This document shows positions 23,081 through 38,000 of a stretch of 64,000 nucleotides of DNA, piece by piece; positions within the stretch are counted from its first letter, which is position 1; each line of letters starts with the position of its first letter. The position numbers and the translations under genes were made by a program. The DNA lies in contig NC_044006.1 of assembly GCF_900496995.4 (NCBI RefSeq), forward strand, positions 40,003,120 to 40,067,119, in the 5' to 3' direction. A model generated the notes under the pieces. That model was not told the DNA's origin, did not search any database, and saw only the letters and a list, made by a program, of their open reading frames with translations. The DNA comes from Aquila chrysaetos chrysaetos (Eukaryota > Chordata > Aves > Accipitriformes > Accipitridae).

Positions 23081-26000
23081 TTGGATTTAGTATGGGTAAA
23101 CCCAGGTTTTCTCTTAAGCTTACTCTGAGATGACAGAATCATTTTTTCTGAAACATGATAGTAATGGGGCTGGGAAATGCAGCCTGAAGCATATCAGAGA
23201 GCTGAGAATTTCAGCTAAGTCTAAGAGCTTAGTGAAGATTTGGCTACTGAACTTAGCCTGCTTCAGAAGAAAATGTCTTTACAGTGGAAAGGGTTAACAT
23301 CTTTAGCTATAGGTTGGCTGTAATTAAAATGTGTTAATTTAGTAAGTATCAAATCTGTTAAGTGCAAAATTAAGCAAGTAGGGTTGTGTAAGGATTTTAA
23401 GCAATTATGGCTTGAAAACACCATTTATCCCATGTTAACGCACTATGTATCTCTGTTGTAATTCTGCTAATAGCATTTCTGTGGATTTATACCAGTATGA
23501 CTGAATTTGCACCTGAAGGTATGAACAGCCTTACTTTGTATATGAAAATTTACTGCTTGCACTGTTGAAAAGTGCAAGAACCGAGGCAAAAGAAAATAAT
23601 TTCCAAGTCACCTTCTGCTTCCCTGGAAAGGCCTATAAGGATAAATCTTGCATTTAATCAGAAGAACAATCCCTAAGAAATAGCAAAGGGGAATTGAATT
23701 AGAATATGTTGTGTAGCTAAGAATAATTTGTAGAGTTAAAATGGGATACTTTTAGAGTGTTCTAAGTATTTATTGAAACCAAGCCTCTTCAGTGTCTTAA
23801 TACTGAGGCTGAATTTCAAAGTAGTTCTTAAAATTGTTACAAGATTTATTTTTCATCATAATTATATTGCTTGTGTAATCTGATTCAGTAGTTCCCTCCC
23901 ATGTGCAACTCCTGTGTTTTTAGAGGTAACAGAGTGAGTATGGATGGTAATCTAAGTGCAGACTAGACAGTACTATTAGAGCACTTTTGCTGTGGATGAC
24001 CTAGTGGGGAGAGCAAAGGGGAAACACTTTTACTCTTGATGGCAGATGGAGGGTCAGTGCTTGTGTGTATCTGTGGATGCTGGCCTCATCTCAAGAAGGG
24101 AATATGTAGCAGAAGGTAATGGAACGGTAGAAATATGTTACATGCTTTTAATCACCTGTGTAGGCAGAGGACATCATTTCATACTTGTTTTTGTAGCCTT
24201 ATCAGTGTGCATATAGTACTGTAGAACAGTGAGTGAATCCTGCTAAGTATTGGTCATTACTGCAGCATGCTCTCCTTGCTATTCAGGATTTCCATGCATG
24301 GAAGAAGACACTGAAATGAGTATGTAATGGGACAGTATTAATTGTTTTATGAACCCCCTTGCTGCTTGAAATTTCAGTGACCTAAACAGAAGAAGTATTT
24401 TACTTCTGTTGGTGATACTAGAACATGAGGATTATTGCTTAGGGGAAAAGTTCACTTGGAGGAATGCTGGGACATGATAGACCCACATTTTCCCTGACCC
24501 TCAGTAAAGCTCAGTAGTCTGAGTACAGTTAATGTCTGAGTAATCATTTGATAGAACACCTTGCGCTGTGTGTTTAATTCTTTCTGTCTAATAGCAATTA
24601 CTGTTCTTAGCAAATTTCATATGATCTTAAGTATTTTGTTTCCTCTAGCAATAGAGGAGATTCGGGTGATTTCTTTCCTATACCACACTTAAGATTGAGT
24701 TTCAGTGAAGACAACAAAAGTTACCATTAGCCCATAGCTATTCTGTCATGCGCTCTGATCCTATTTGATCTCGTAAAATCAGACAGCTGTAGTTAACTTA
24801 ATATTTAGATAGAAGACCTTAAAGTCATTAAAAAAGTAAATTGAAGCACAAGGTTTGAAGATGCCTCCTTATGCAGTCCAACCTCCTGGCATCTCAGGAA
24901 ACAGTTCTTTGCTCAATAAATAGAGCCTTGCTGTTTCATTGCTTAAAGAACTCTGGCTACTGGTTCTCATTCTGTATATCCTTCCCTAGTGACAGTGTCT
25001 GAGAAGGGAATTCTGAATGTGATCCTGTACCTAGCAGTTCAGCTTCAACATAGAAATTATCACCTTCATTCAATTTTGTACCTGTTCTGTGTTTATATGT
25101 TGATAGACAACTGTGTGTTATGTTATTCCTGGGTTGCAAAGGAACCTGAGACTGTAAGGCTGGAGAGAGGCACTGTAGATAATTGAATCCATTGTCTTAG
25201 AAATCTACATTAAGAGCCTTTTTAAGTAAATTTGAGCAAAGTAAATCTAAAAATCCATTATTGATCGTACTGTGGTTTTTCATTTACAACTGGAAAATTA
25301 TTTTGTAGCTTATTTTGATGTCCTTTCCAAGATCTTACTCAAGTTGTCTTGTGAGGGTTCTCACTTGACCACCATGCTCCTTAGTTTCTAATACTGTCAT
25401 CTTAAGTTATTCTTATGTCCTTGTAAGGTACTTTATTAATGTCCTCAGTGAGACTTGGATTTACTTTTTTTCTGTTCTATCTTCTGACTGTTCATTAGCC
25501 TTCCTTTGAGATAGATTTAGTGTATCTGAGCCAGTGAGATTGCAGGCTTCTTTATCTGAGCCCTTAAATTCTTCTGTCTGTTACTTCACTAATTTATTTC
25601 CTTACTTTCTCAAAGTTTACCCTTTTAAAGTTTAGAATATTAGTTACCAAAGCAGGTTTTAGTCATTCACTCTAATAAAGCTTATTTTATGTGAGATTTA
25701 TTTAAATTGATTGATTCTTCAGCTTAAAGAAGGAGAAAAGTGAGGGAAAGAGACAGCAGATGTGTAACAGTTGTTTTAAAGGAGGAGAATAATTGGACAC
25801 AGAATATTAATGGTTGGATAAACAGAGTAGAACTAAACTGTGGGGAGAAACATGAAAGGTAGACATTAGAAGAAAATTCTCTTTGTAAGAAAATCAGAGC
25901 ATAGAGAATGCTTGGGGAAGTTGTCACTTACGATGTGTTTATTTGGCCTTTTATTAAGGCCTCCAGTGACAGAAGTAAATCGATTGTCCAATTCCTCAAG

Positions 26001-29000
26001 TGAATTTCAACCCCATGTTCTGTGTTTCTTTGTGTCTGCTATGGATATGTGGATGGGTCTTTTGGATTATTTGCAGTCAAAGAAATCTGCTAGCTGAAAC
26101 ATCTGGAGATAACTTGGGTGTCATTATCAAGTGTTTTATTTCTTTCAGTCTAGGTCTGAGAAGACAATGTTTCCCATAATTGCATTGTTCTAGATGGTGT
26201 ATCCTGCTCTGTGCAGTGACACAACTAAAAACTCCCCATCCAACTCTAAAAGGGTCTCCAGCAGACTTTCAGTAACAGATGCATAGAAGCTTTGCCATTT
26301 GGTTCCAAAGGAAGAGTAAAGATGGGAAGACACTTTTGCACATGACAGCAATTCATGATATTTCAATACATATGTTCATACTGTATGTTCCCCCTACCAT
26401 CTTTGTCTTTTTTAGCTTTGTATTTTGTGAACATTTCATACTCTTCAAAGCTAACGTTTAAAATTTAAAGATGTGGTACTCATGTGCATCCAAGAGTGCT
26501 TTTATTTTCTGAGTGTCATGTTTGCAAATTTTTGTGTGTATTTGTAGGAACTTTTTTTCTGCAGTAGAGCTTTCCCATTACCTATGATAAAGTACAGGAA
26601 AGAAAAAAAATCATTCTAAAGTAAAACAACAGGAAAAAAATGGTTTTTTAAGTGCATTGAGATTGTGCTGTTAAAAATTGAAATTCCCGTATGCATTACT
26701 GTTGGCCTACTTGAAGGACATCTTTACTGGGTGAATGACTTAAGTGCACATTTGATATGTGTGTCAAATCTATAGTACCAATTATGGTTGAATAGTTTTA
26801 CCTTAAGATTACTTGTGGTTTATGATAAATTGCTTACAAATATCACTTTAGAGAAATTTCCATGAAACACATAATGTGTTGTCTTCTAATATAATGTGTA
26901 AACCTCCATAGTAAATACAGCTACCTTCTTTCAAGAAACAAACAATTTAAAGAAGCATTGTTTTGTTTTAGACTTGGGTGGGGGAAGAGTTGGACGTAGG
27001 CTTGTTGCTAAAGTTGTGCGCTGTCATCATCCTCTGGAGAGTGATTATCCTAAAGGCATAACTGTGAGTGAGTGGGCATCACTGAGTTGTCACTCACAGC
27101 TGGAAGAGCTGTGATTAAGAGCAGCTCTTTTGAAAAGCTTGCCATGTCATGCTGACTTGTCACTGCCAGCATCTGTCTTGAAGAAGTGCATAGAAACAAT
27201 GTAAAAGAGGGAGTAGAGGGGAGAGAAGAGAAAGTAAAAGAATGCCCTTTTTCTTTTTTTTTTTTTTTTTTTTTTTCAGTTCTGGTGGATTACTGTTACT
27301 GACCATAAGTAAACACTGGGGTTTTTTTTCTTTTCCAGAGTAAAGATGGGAAGACACCTTTGCACATGACAGCAATCCATGGTAGATTTTCAAGATCTCA
27401 AACCATCATTCAAAATGGTAAAAAGGGCGAGGGAGTAGTTTTGTCATCAGCTTTCCAGTATTATGAATATTTTCCTCCTCTTATATTGGTAACAATGTAC
27501 TGAATTTTTTTTCATATCCAGTACTAGTTCAGTTAATGGTGGAGTCTGGCATATCTGCTTTTAAAGTTTGATAAGTTATGTTGAAGAACTGTTTATTTTT
27601 TCAGAATGCAGGAACATATATTAATTTCTCTTCCATAACTTAGGTTGCAGAAAGTTTGTCCCATATGGTTACATAATAAAATGCTTCTCTCCATTTTGCT
27701 TATTATTAATACTAAATACCACTGAAAGCTGTATAGATTTTTAAATCCAAAGTAGTCATTCATGGACAATTATTAATGTTGCTTAAATTATCATCAGTGC
27801 TGTTTTTCTAGCAAAAGTATCTGTATGCCTACGTATATTCTTACTTAGTAATTACTTTTTATTACAGGAGCTGAAATAGACTGTGAAGATAAGAATGGAA
27901 ATACTCCTTTGCATATAGCAGCTAGATATGGCCATGAGCTATTAATCAACACTCTGATTACGAGTGGTGCTGACACTGCAAAGTAGGTAACTTTATTGAC
28001 ACGAATGCAAGCTGAGAGAATTTAGAAATGTATTTATTAGATTAACAAGACTAGTATGATTTTTTTTTTTAATACTGTCTTCAACTTGAAATAGGAAATA
28101 CTTCGTGTATTATCCTGTACTGTACTTTTAAGTACGTACTCAGTACATCACAATTTGTACAAAAAGAAAGAGAAATAGATTTTCCTCAAATGTATTTGAA
28201 GTAAAAGTGCTGAAAGTTTTAATAGTCTGTTGCACTGACTTAATGCATCCTGCTAGCTTGTAAGAAAGCGTTTAATATGTGAAGTTTTCCTATGGCTCAG
28301 TATTCTAATTAGGTGGTTTGCTGAACCCACCGTGCACTTTGCCACACAGTCATGTTTGTTTTATGTTAATTGTAATGAAACTGTGATACCTGATTATGGT
28401 GTATCTTAGGCGGGGTATACATGGGATGTTTCCTCTCCATTTGGCAGCATTAAGTGGATTTTCAGACTGCTGCAGAAAGCTCCTCTCATCAGGTAGGATA
28501 CTCTTTAAAAATCTTATGGCTGCTTAGTACTTTGTTTTTTTTATTCCATAGAATAGCTTTTAATTAAGTCTTAATTTAGTAATACATAAAAATCTTTATA
28601 GTTTACTAGTAGCCTGGGGCCAGTGCTTGTTTTTTTAATGAACAGTCTATAGTTAAAGTGAATGCAGACTTTTACAGAAGCAATTTAAAAAAAAAAAAAA
28701 TCATCCAAATTGAAATAATACATCTATAACTTTTTAAATGTTGTGGTTTTGCATTTTAAGTTGGCCATAGATGTGGGATGACTGTTTCAGACCATAATGC
28801 GACTTCAAGGAGAAAGACTACTGTTGTCTTAAATGACTTTATGGAGCATCCTCCATTTCCCTTCCATGATGTCTTTAGCTTAATACAGATCAGTCTGTTC
28901 CTATCTTTTCCTGTAGTGGGCACCTAATAGCTCTGAAGACTCTGTGGGCTGCTACATTAAGAAACTGTTGCATTAGTGGTTTATTGTTAATTAAATGCAA

Positions 29001-32000
29001 CCCAAACTGCGCTCTGCTTTCATTGTTTGATTCCTTCCTGAAGTTGCAGAGGGTTGTAAGGTTATTACTTCCCTTGTTGTCCATAGTCTGCTCTGGTGTA
29101 AATTCTGAGCTCTTTGAACCATTGCAATTCTGAGAAAGATCTGTCTGGAGGATTGTGGAAGCTTCAGGAACAGAAGAAGAATAAACTAAATGGTTCTACA
29201 TTAATCTGAAGGCATTTCATGTTTTTTGAAAAAAGAAAAGTGGGGAGCAGAGGGTTGCGGAAAAGGAAGTGTGAGAAGTTGCTTACCCAGCTTTATATTG
29301 TCTGCTGGGGAAGCCTGGGAGAAGAACTAAAGGAGTATAACTAAAACTACCACTGATAAGGCTTTTTATTTCACTGTCCTTCATGGACAAGCTTGCAAGG
29401 ATTCACTCCAGGAAAGAACTATCCTCTAGTTAACTATATTTCAATTGGATGCATTCAAAATGAGGAATACTCTGGCGCTTTTTCCTTTTTCCACATGGTG
29501 CTGTGCTGGCTCTGCCCTTACTGGAGATTCAGTATGGCAAGGGAATCCCTGCAGAAGACTTGCAAGTGGTTTCTGTGACTTCTACATGAGTTGAGCAAAC
29601 TTGGATATAAATCTAGCCTAGAGCAGATAAGGACTCAAAGAGTACGTACAGCCTTCGGACTGGAAAGACTAGATACTGCTAACAGCTTACTACTAGTACA
29701 TGCTCTTGGTGCGGGGATTGGTAGCTGCAGATTATGTGCCCTTTTGGTTTTGGGAGGAAGAGTCTCATTTATGTAAATAAGAATTTCTGGTTTTTAAATT
29801 CATTAATATTCATGTGCAGACCTTAAAAAAAAAAAAAAAATCATCAATCTGCCTTTTCCCCTGTACTGAATGACATTTAAGTAGTTCGTGGTGTTAGACA
29901 AGCAACCTAGGGATGTGGAAAGGCATCAAAGACTACTTTTCAAATCAGATTGATAAACTATCTTAAATTGTTTGCTGTATATCATTGCCTGTTGAAATGG
30001 GAGGAGAACGTAGTGGCTCATACAAACGCTATGTTTTGGGGGATATGGAGTAGGAAAACAGTCTTGAATAGTAGTACTCATGAATAAAACATCCTGTGTT
30101 GTTCACTATTTGTCGTTGTTGAACAATTCTTAAAAAGAAAAAAAAAATTGCATTCCCAAACAAAAGTACCAAAACAAGAGCAAGACTCTTAGGAGAATAT
30201 AGTAGTTTTCTCAAACCAAAAATGTAGCTTTGAAACCTGATTTAAATAGTAATCTTCATGTCAAAGTATATGGTTAGATATGGAATTGCACAGTTACAGT
30301 TTGTGATCTCAAATACGAAGTTCCATAGTTCATACATTTTGGGAAGATAAAACTACAATGTTCTCTAAAGGACTCCTCTGTAAATAATTGCTATTTACAG
30401 GCTTCACTCCAGCTTAACAAAGTTCTTTATCTGGGACTAAAGAGCTAAACTCCAGGATGAAATATAAGTAGCTTCTGGATTTATAATGCTGACATCCCCC
30501 TCTTTATTTATAAAGAAAAATAAAAAAGAAAAATCTCTGCATAGCACTGATAAATTCTAGCATACTTTAAAATGTTTCTATTACCTTCATATATTTTATA
30601 TTCAATACTAAATTATGCAGAAAAATTAGCAGACAAATAGGATAGGAAAGAATATAGCCTCTTGCCACAGTGCAGCTAATTGTCTTTTACCTCATGCCTT
30701 TCAGTTTTACTTGAACGCCTGTTTTTCAAAATATTACGAATAGCAAGGATGTGTTTCAAATGAAGTAAATTTTCAGTGCTTACGTGCTTTTTTGCAAATA
30801 GCTGTTAAGTTTGCTTAGCAAGCATTTCTCTTAAGAGTACATGAGAGCAGTTTTGTGAAAGGTGGTGTTACATAATGATTTTAATTGATTTATAGGTTTT
30901 GACATTGACACACCAGATGACTTTGGCAGGACTTGTCTTCATGCAGCTGCAGCTGGAGGGTATGTAAAAAAGCATTCATGCTTTCATATTTAGTGTTCTT
31001 TTTTCAATTGCTGATCATTACTGTTCTTTATTATTTCCTTTCTGTGCTTTGCCTGCCCTCTCCCCTTGGAATTTATGTAAACATTAAAATAATTTCAAGA
31101 TGGATTCTATCTACAAACAATAAAAATAAATTAAATATTCAGCTCAATAAGTAATTATTGGAGTACAGTGTCCAAGTATCATCAGCCTTACCTTATGTTT
31201 GTGCTTGGGGATGAACTGAATTTTATTTTAAATTCCCATGGATGATGATATTTTTAGAATTTACAGCATTCAAAGATGGCATGTCCAGCTAAGATCACTG
31301 TAGGACATGAGGTGGAGAACAGCAACTTTGGGAAATATGTTTTTACCATATCCATAAGCAAAAGATCAATCTAAATTAAAAGCCATAATTAGATTCCAGA
31401 GTTTAGGTGGATGAAGTAGTCAGAACTACTTGCTCATCACTTAAGTTGTGATCCATATTGATTATTGTTATTGTATTGTAGGTTTTCTATAGCAGCTACT
31501 CAAAATTGCCTGGAAGAATTGGGTAATAAATTTCATGATACACTTTGTGGGACACAAGAACTCCATGATATTGATATTTTCATTTTTCTGTTTCAATGTT
31601 GTTTAAGTAATACTGTTAAGTAATCATTCTAAATCAAAAGATACTTGATAGATACATCCTTGTTGCAAATGATTAAGGTTAAAATGCTATCTTTTCATAT
31701 AAAAACACATAATTTGTGACACATTCCCTCATTCATCTCCAGTTTAGGAAAGTTACTAAAATAGTGTTTGAACTATAAGCAGTATTGTACATCTATTATA
31801 ATAATCATGCTGTATTGAAAATTAATTACACTAAAAAGTAGAATATTTATGTTGCAACTTACATTTGGCCTTAAAAAATATACATTAAAAACTTGCCTAT
31901 GTGCTGGAATCCTGGTAGCAAAAAGCATGTGACATGCAGGTGTTATTGTTTGTTTGCTTTAAAGAATTGAAATTTCTATTAAATTAGATTAATGTTTATG

Positions 32001-35000
32001 TGCTTTTATGCATGCCAATTGATATCAATAAAATTTCCATATATGGACTTGAAATAATTTGAATTCTTTCCTGGTTTGGTCCTGCAGTTATGAAATCTAT
32101 TTTACATATAAAAATATATTTATCAAACTTGTCATATGATAGTTCAGTTCAATTAAAAATAATGTATGGATGTATATATGTAGCAGTTCTGATATTTGCA
32201 GAGGCCAATATTAAGGAAATAAAATTTGCAATCACAAGTAATATTGCATTAATTTAATAGGAATTTGGAGTGCCTAAATCTTCTGCTAAACACTGGTGCA
32301 GACTTCAACAAAAAGGACAGATTTGGGAGGTAAGACATTCTAGATTTGTATATTGTAAAGGGCTGTTAAAGGTATTACAGAAGTAGCATATTGCTATGTG
32401 CGCAAGTCTGTGTGTTCCAGTTTAAATGTTTTTTAAGATAAGCTGTCTGTAATAAACTATGTTTTGGCATATGTTATCAGAAGTTACAAACATACTTTGT
32501 TTATTGTGTTTTGTTAAGTAGGTGTTTAGTCTTGTTTTTAAAGACTGAGTTCCATATTCAAATGTAATTTTTATGAGCCTTTTTTGCTTATAACATGGAT
32601 CTAATGAGTTTAAATTGCTATCATCCAAGGACCTTAGTGGTGTTTTCAAAATAATGTGTGTCAAACCTATAAATCTGTTGCTATTTCTAAGCTTATTTTT
32701 AATTTAAAAATCCATTATTTTATTATAACTGCTTCACTTTTTTCCTTTCATTATATCCAGCCCTTTCTGTTTCCTAGTTTGTGCTCTGAACTCTTTTGGA
32801 ATGACTTTAATTTCTATTTTTAGTATAGGATTATTTAAGTTTAGATGGCATGATCAGTACTTGTGTAAAATTTCACATCACATCATGGAAAATATGATTT
32901 TCCAGGATGTGAATGGCAGGAGTAGGACTTGAGGAGAATGTTATGGATCCAAAGCTGTATTTTGCTTTAAATTTCACTTCCATTCTTTTCTGAGAAAGGA
33001 ACAACTATCTGTCATAACTTTTGCCATTGAAAGTTGGGGTTTTTTTGTCATTTTGGTTTGGTTTTGGTTTAACGTGCATGTTATATAGAGCAATTATTTC
33101 AGGAGAGGGAAAAGATTAAAATAGTTAAAAATTGAGAGAAATAGGAAAAAGTAATTTTAAGGGAGAGGGAAGAGGTAGGACACACTAAAGTGCCTGACTG
33201 TCTCCTCAAAATTGAGATATTTATAGTAGCAATCTTTTTTTAAAAATAGAAAATGGAATTCTGAGTCATCTTGCTGCTTTTGAAATTTTATCCAAACTGG
33301 TTTATTTAGAGAATTGTTTACGTATTTGAAGCTGGAATAAATTTCCTCTGAGATTATACATCAGTACTAATATTTCACCGTTTTGTTATAAGAAGACAAG
33401 GTATATTTTTAAAACTTTTTTTTAACAATACCTCTGCTATGTTAGTATAAGTAAAAATAAATAAATAATGTTTGCCTCTTTTAGACAAAGTTCTGATCTC
33501 TTTGTCGAAAACATCTACTTGTTAATTGTTGTATTTTATTTTGACCTTGTTTAGTTGCTATGCAGTTCTTAGTTTTGTCTGTATTTTTCCACGTGGCTTG
33601 AAGTTACTTAACTAAAAATATTTCTAATGTAAACTTGATTTTCCTCTGTATGTTTACACAAGAAAATTCATATAAAGCTTCCCTTAATACAAAGTTTGTG
33701 CATATTTTGGCTGGCAAATAGACCTCCTAGATATTGTTCTGCATTATTAAATGGCCCCTAGAAAATGGCCCCATTTTTTAATATTGTAATGATGCATTCT
33801 TCACCACAAATACTTGTTAAAAAATGTAAGGACGATTTAAGTTTCATTTTATTTTGCTTTTTCTGTCTCTGTAATATTATTTTGCTGTTATTTACCATTG
33901 TACTTTTTATTTAAATGTGTACTAAAGAACTCCACTCCATTATGCTGCTGCCAATTGTAATTATCAGTGCCTGTTTGCCCTTGTGGGATCTGGAGCTAGT
34001 GTGAATGACCTTGATGAGAGGGGTTGTACACCTCTGCACTATGCAGCTGCATCAGACACAGATGGAAAGTAAGTGGAATGCTTTGTACTAAAGCTTTTCT
34101 CCTTAGAAACATTTGAGTTGTGACTTTTGTGTATGTTCTGCCTTCAGATTTCCAAATGCATTTTTTATATTTTTTTAAAAATTAAACTTGACAGTGGATT
34201 GTTCATTGTATATAAATTATTTTATGTAACAAATATTTCTGAGAAAAATGAACAATAGTAAAATGTATTGTAATTTTTTGGTTATGTCTTAAAATGCGGA
34301 TGTCCTAATTCAGGAATTCATTGGGAATAGAGTTTTTAATCCCACCTGCTGCGTAGTGGTTGAGTAAATATTGCTTGTGGGAGTTACTATGGCAGTTGTA
34401 AGCAGTAGGGTCATTTTGCTTTAAAACCAAATTCTGATGAAGGTTGCTGTGTTTTATGAAGGGTTCTTAATGTTGCCCCAAAATCTGTGTAGTTAGTCAG
34501 AAATACAGTGTAAAACTAGACTGTGAGTTACAGTAGGCCTACATCAGGATAGAAATTAACTTGACATGTCAGTATAAGATGCCTTATCATTTGGTGTTTG
34601 ATTAAACTATTCATGTTTGGTATTACAACTGTATGTCCTGTTAGTGTAGCTTTTTTACACTTCTATTAATGAAATACATCCAGAAGCTTTCAGAAATCCA
34701 CAAATGCCTCTTGCATGTGTTTATTTTGTAACTAATGGTTATATTTAACATAGTTATTAATGACTTAAATGCTTACATGCAAAGCTTATATAGGTAGCAC
34801 AGAATTTATGAGGCTAGTTAAGTTCCAGACATTGTATATTTTGAGGAGACTTGGGGAGAGTACCACTTGCATGTTCACACACTCAAATACACAGGTCAAA
34901 ACAAGCTGGTGTGCAGCATGGCATTTCAAGTGCATACAGTGACACCTTCACTGGAAAAGAGTGCTGCTTAGTGCTGTATCATCTTGTTTTAATATAGCAC

Positions 35001-38000
35001 CTTTTAAAAGGTGAGGTAGTAATAGGAACGAGGTGGCATATAACTTACAGATTGGGTTTTGAGGGATAAATAAAGAATACTTTCATGGTGTCCTGGTTTT
35101 GGCTGGGATAGAGTTAATTTTCTTCCTAGTAGCTGGTATAGTGTTATGTCTTGCATTCAGTATGAGAAGAATGTTGATAACACACTGATGTTTTCAGATG
35201 TTGCTAAGTACTGTTTATACTAAGTCAAGGATTTTTCAGCTTCTGATGCCCAGCCAGCAAGAAGGCTGGAGGGGCACAAGAAGTTGGGAGGGGACACAGC
35301 CAGGACAGCTGACCCAAACTGGCCAAAGGGGTATTCCATACTATATGACATCATGCCCAGTATATAAAATGGGGGGAGTGGGCGGGGGGGGGCGGATCGC
35401 TGTTTGGAAACTAACTGGGCATTGGTCGGCGAGTGGTGAGCAATTGCATGGTGCATCACTTGTTTTGTATATTCCAATCCTTTTATTCTCATTGTCATTT
35501 TATTATTATTATCATTATTAGTTTCTTCCTTTCTGTTTTATTAAACTTCTTATCTCAACCCACGAGTTCTTTTTCCTTTGGATTTTCTCCCCCATCCCAT
35601 TGTGGGGGAGTGAGTGAGTGGCTGCGTGGTGCTTAGTCGCTGGCTGGGGTTAAACCACAACACATGGCCATTTAACTAATATTTAAAGTACATGCCTTTT
35701 TTATGTAAAGCCAAATTTAAAAATTAAATTGTCTGCTGCTTTTTAGATGTACTTTTAATTCCTTCTGGAGTTTGTTGAGATAATTTTACTGTAATTGCCC
35801 TCTTATGAGTTGAGCTAGGATTAATTTTAGCTTCACAGTTGCTCTGAAAACCTCCAGACTATAATGGTTCTTCAGATGATATCGTTTTGCCATCTGTCTT
35901 ATAAAAGGCACAAGCAAGAATGATGGCAATACTGCAGAGCTTTGGGAGATAACTCAAAGAATTGTCTCTGGAACCCACGCAATACTGCCCTTCTGATTAA
36001 CAGTTGGCTTTCTGGAAGAGGCTGCAAAGTAGTATGGCCTGAGGAGAAGCTTTTTATATTGATGCAGCAAGATGATTAGTAACAGCTGGAAAACCAGTAC
36101 TGCTCAGCTCATGTTCAAAATAGGAATGAAGCTAAAAATGGTTACTGAGTTGGAATATAAAGCCTGGAAAAAAAATGTGAGGAAATTATCTATATAGAAA
36201 TTCCAAAGATATTTATGTGCATTTTTATAGTCTTTGTTCAGACATCTTTAAAGACAGATTTTAGGGACAAGGATGTTTTTGTTGAAAATTATTTTCCAGT
36301 TTGTTCCTGTTTGGAAGTGTTTCTTTTGTATCTTTAACACATGCTTCTGATCTGGAACAAACACCAGTAAGCCTCATTTTGACAAGACTAGAGAGAGAAA
36401 CAGGATCACAGAATGAGATAAACTAAGCAGCATCTTAGGGGAGATAAAACCACGCTCTTTCTATGTTAGAATTATTTAATAGACAGTACACCAATAAATA
36501 AATGGGAAATAAATTTAACTTCTCTGGGCTTTCAGAAAGGTTGATTAATCTTAATTAAGATTATTTTATTATCCTAATTTTAAAGAGGCCTGTTGAGGAC
36601 AGTTAAGTATAAAAAAGATGCAAAGTTAACCTCTTTCCTGGATGAGAAGAAACAGCAAAAACAATTCTCTCTTTTGCATTGGAAAGAATAGTTGCTTCCT
36701 GCAGTGTATTTAGTGGATTGTGGTTTTTGTGAGCACACAAATACAGAAAGTACATAAGTATAGAAATTTAGATAGCCGAGGCCAGTGTTGTTTAACATTT
36801 ATTAATGAGTCATGAGTGTTAATACAAAATCATTGATTAAAATTAACGAAGAAAGTTAGACAATTGGACAAATAAATTGTAGGGACAGTAATTCTCACTC
36901 GATGGGACAAATTGACTTGTCTTTGAATTCTCAAAAATCTCATCCCATTTCAATTCAAATAAAAACATGCAAGCATGGTTGCCATTAATTAAATCCAGGC
37001 ATTTGTTTATTGGGCAAATAAAACCCAAATTAGTTGGTTAAAAACACAGATATGCTTTACAGATAGCTTTTTATTAGGTACCCTGAACTTATAACAAGTT
37101 ACTTACATGTTGTGTTACATATTGTTATTCTTTAAAACTGGAGAATTTTTACCTTTTTCACTACCTAAGTCCTTTTCTCCTTTATGCTGGGCATAAAATG
37201 ATGAGAGTGCACCTTGGTACCACTCCTGTTCTTCTCAACTTTGTAATGAGATAGAGTACTTTGTAATTAGATACTTCCTTGTTCGTAGTTTTTCCTGCAG
37301 CTTTTTGTCCCTTTCATCTTCACTCACCTGATTCGTTAACTTTCAACCTTTGTCTGGAAAAGCAAATGTCAGATCTTCACTCCAGCAAATTGCTGTTGTT
37401 GCACATGAGGTTATCAGCCCCCTGACCCAGAACAGCTGTCTTACTCCTGTTGAAATGTGTTTCCATTTCATCACAGCTGGTACTGGATCTGATTCAGATG
37501 ATGAACTTGCACTGTTCCATGTGCTGACTCCAGGCCCTTCCTTGAAAGAACTTAGGAAGAGTTCTGATGTTGCAGGGTCATTCTGTCTTCCCTCAGGAGA
37601 TGGCTGCTTTTGTCAGATTTCTCCAAGGTTTGAGTGTTTTCCAGGGTTTTGAATGATCAAGTTTCTACTCTTAACGGCATTGATAAGAAGTCATGTTAGG
37701 ATTCTTGCCTCTCAGATCTAAACCTGACATATCCTACTGCAAGTTTTTCACATGACATCACAGTATAGCCATATCGTAAAACAAGTGTTTACATTTCCTT
37801 CAACTTTCTACCAAACAATTTTCCGTGAGATAGATGGGAACTAAAACCCTTATATATTGTCAGTGTATCCAACTGATCAGTTTGTCACTACTGATAATGG
37901 TAATCTGTGAGACCTTTAGATAAACTGTGCTAAGGAAGAAAGATTCCAAGCTGGATTTGACAAGATAATGTATTTTTTAGCTCCCCATGCATTTTATTTA

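Larger units (their letters stand above)
20870..27338 (+). other. ANKRD28: Intron after window exon 5, with a partial copy of the next exon
   Basis: 6,469 bp, joint longest complete intron in the window. It holds a 30-base A run (23048-23077), a 43-bp near-identical copy of the start of the next exon (26315-26357) and a 23-base T run (27254-27276) just before the acceptor. No other element or gene recognised. Confidence 0.65.

Noticed and set aside
26383..26388. GTATGT as donor of a functional duplicate exon
   Set aside because: The resulting 68-bp exon would break the downstream frame and the copy lacks a pyrimidine tract before it.
37350..37652. 100-codon open frame in an intron with an SDSDDE segment
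   Set aside because: No recognised domain and no splice sites that would fit ANKRD28 phases; the gene is complete without it.
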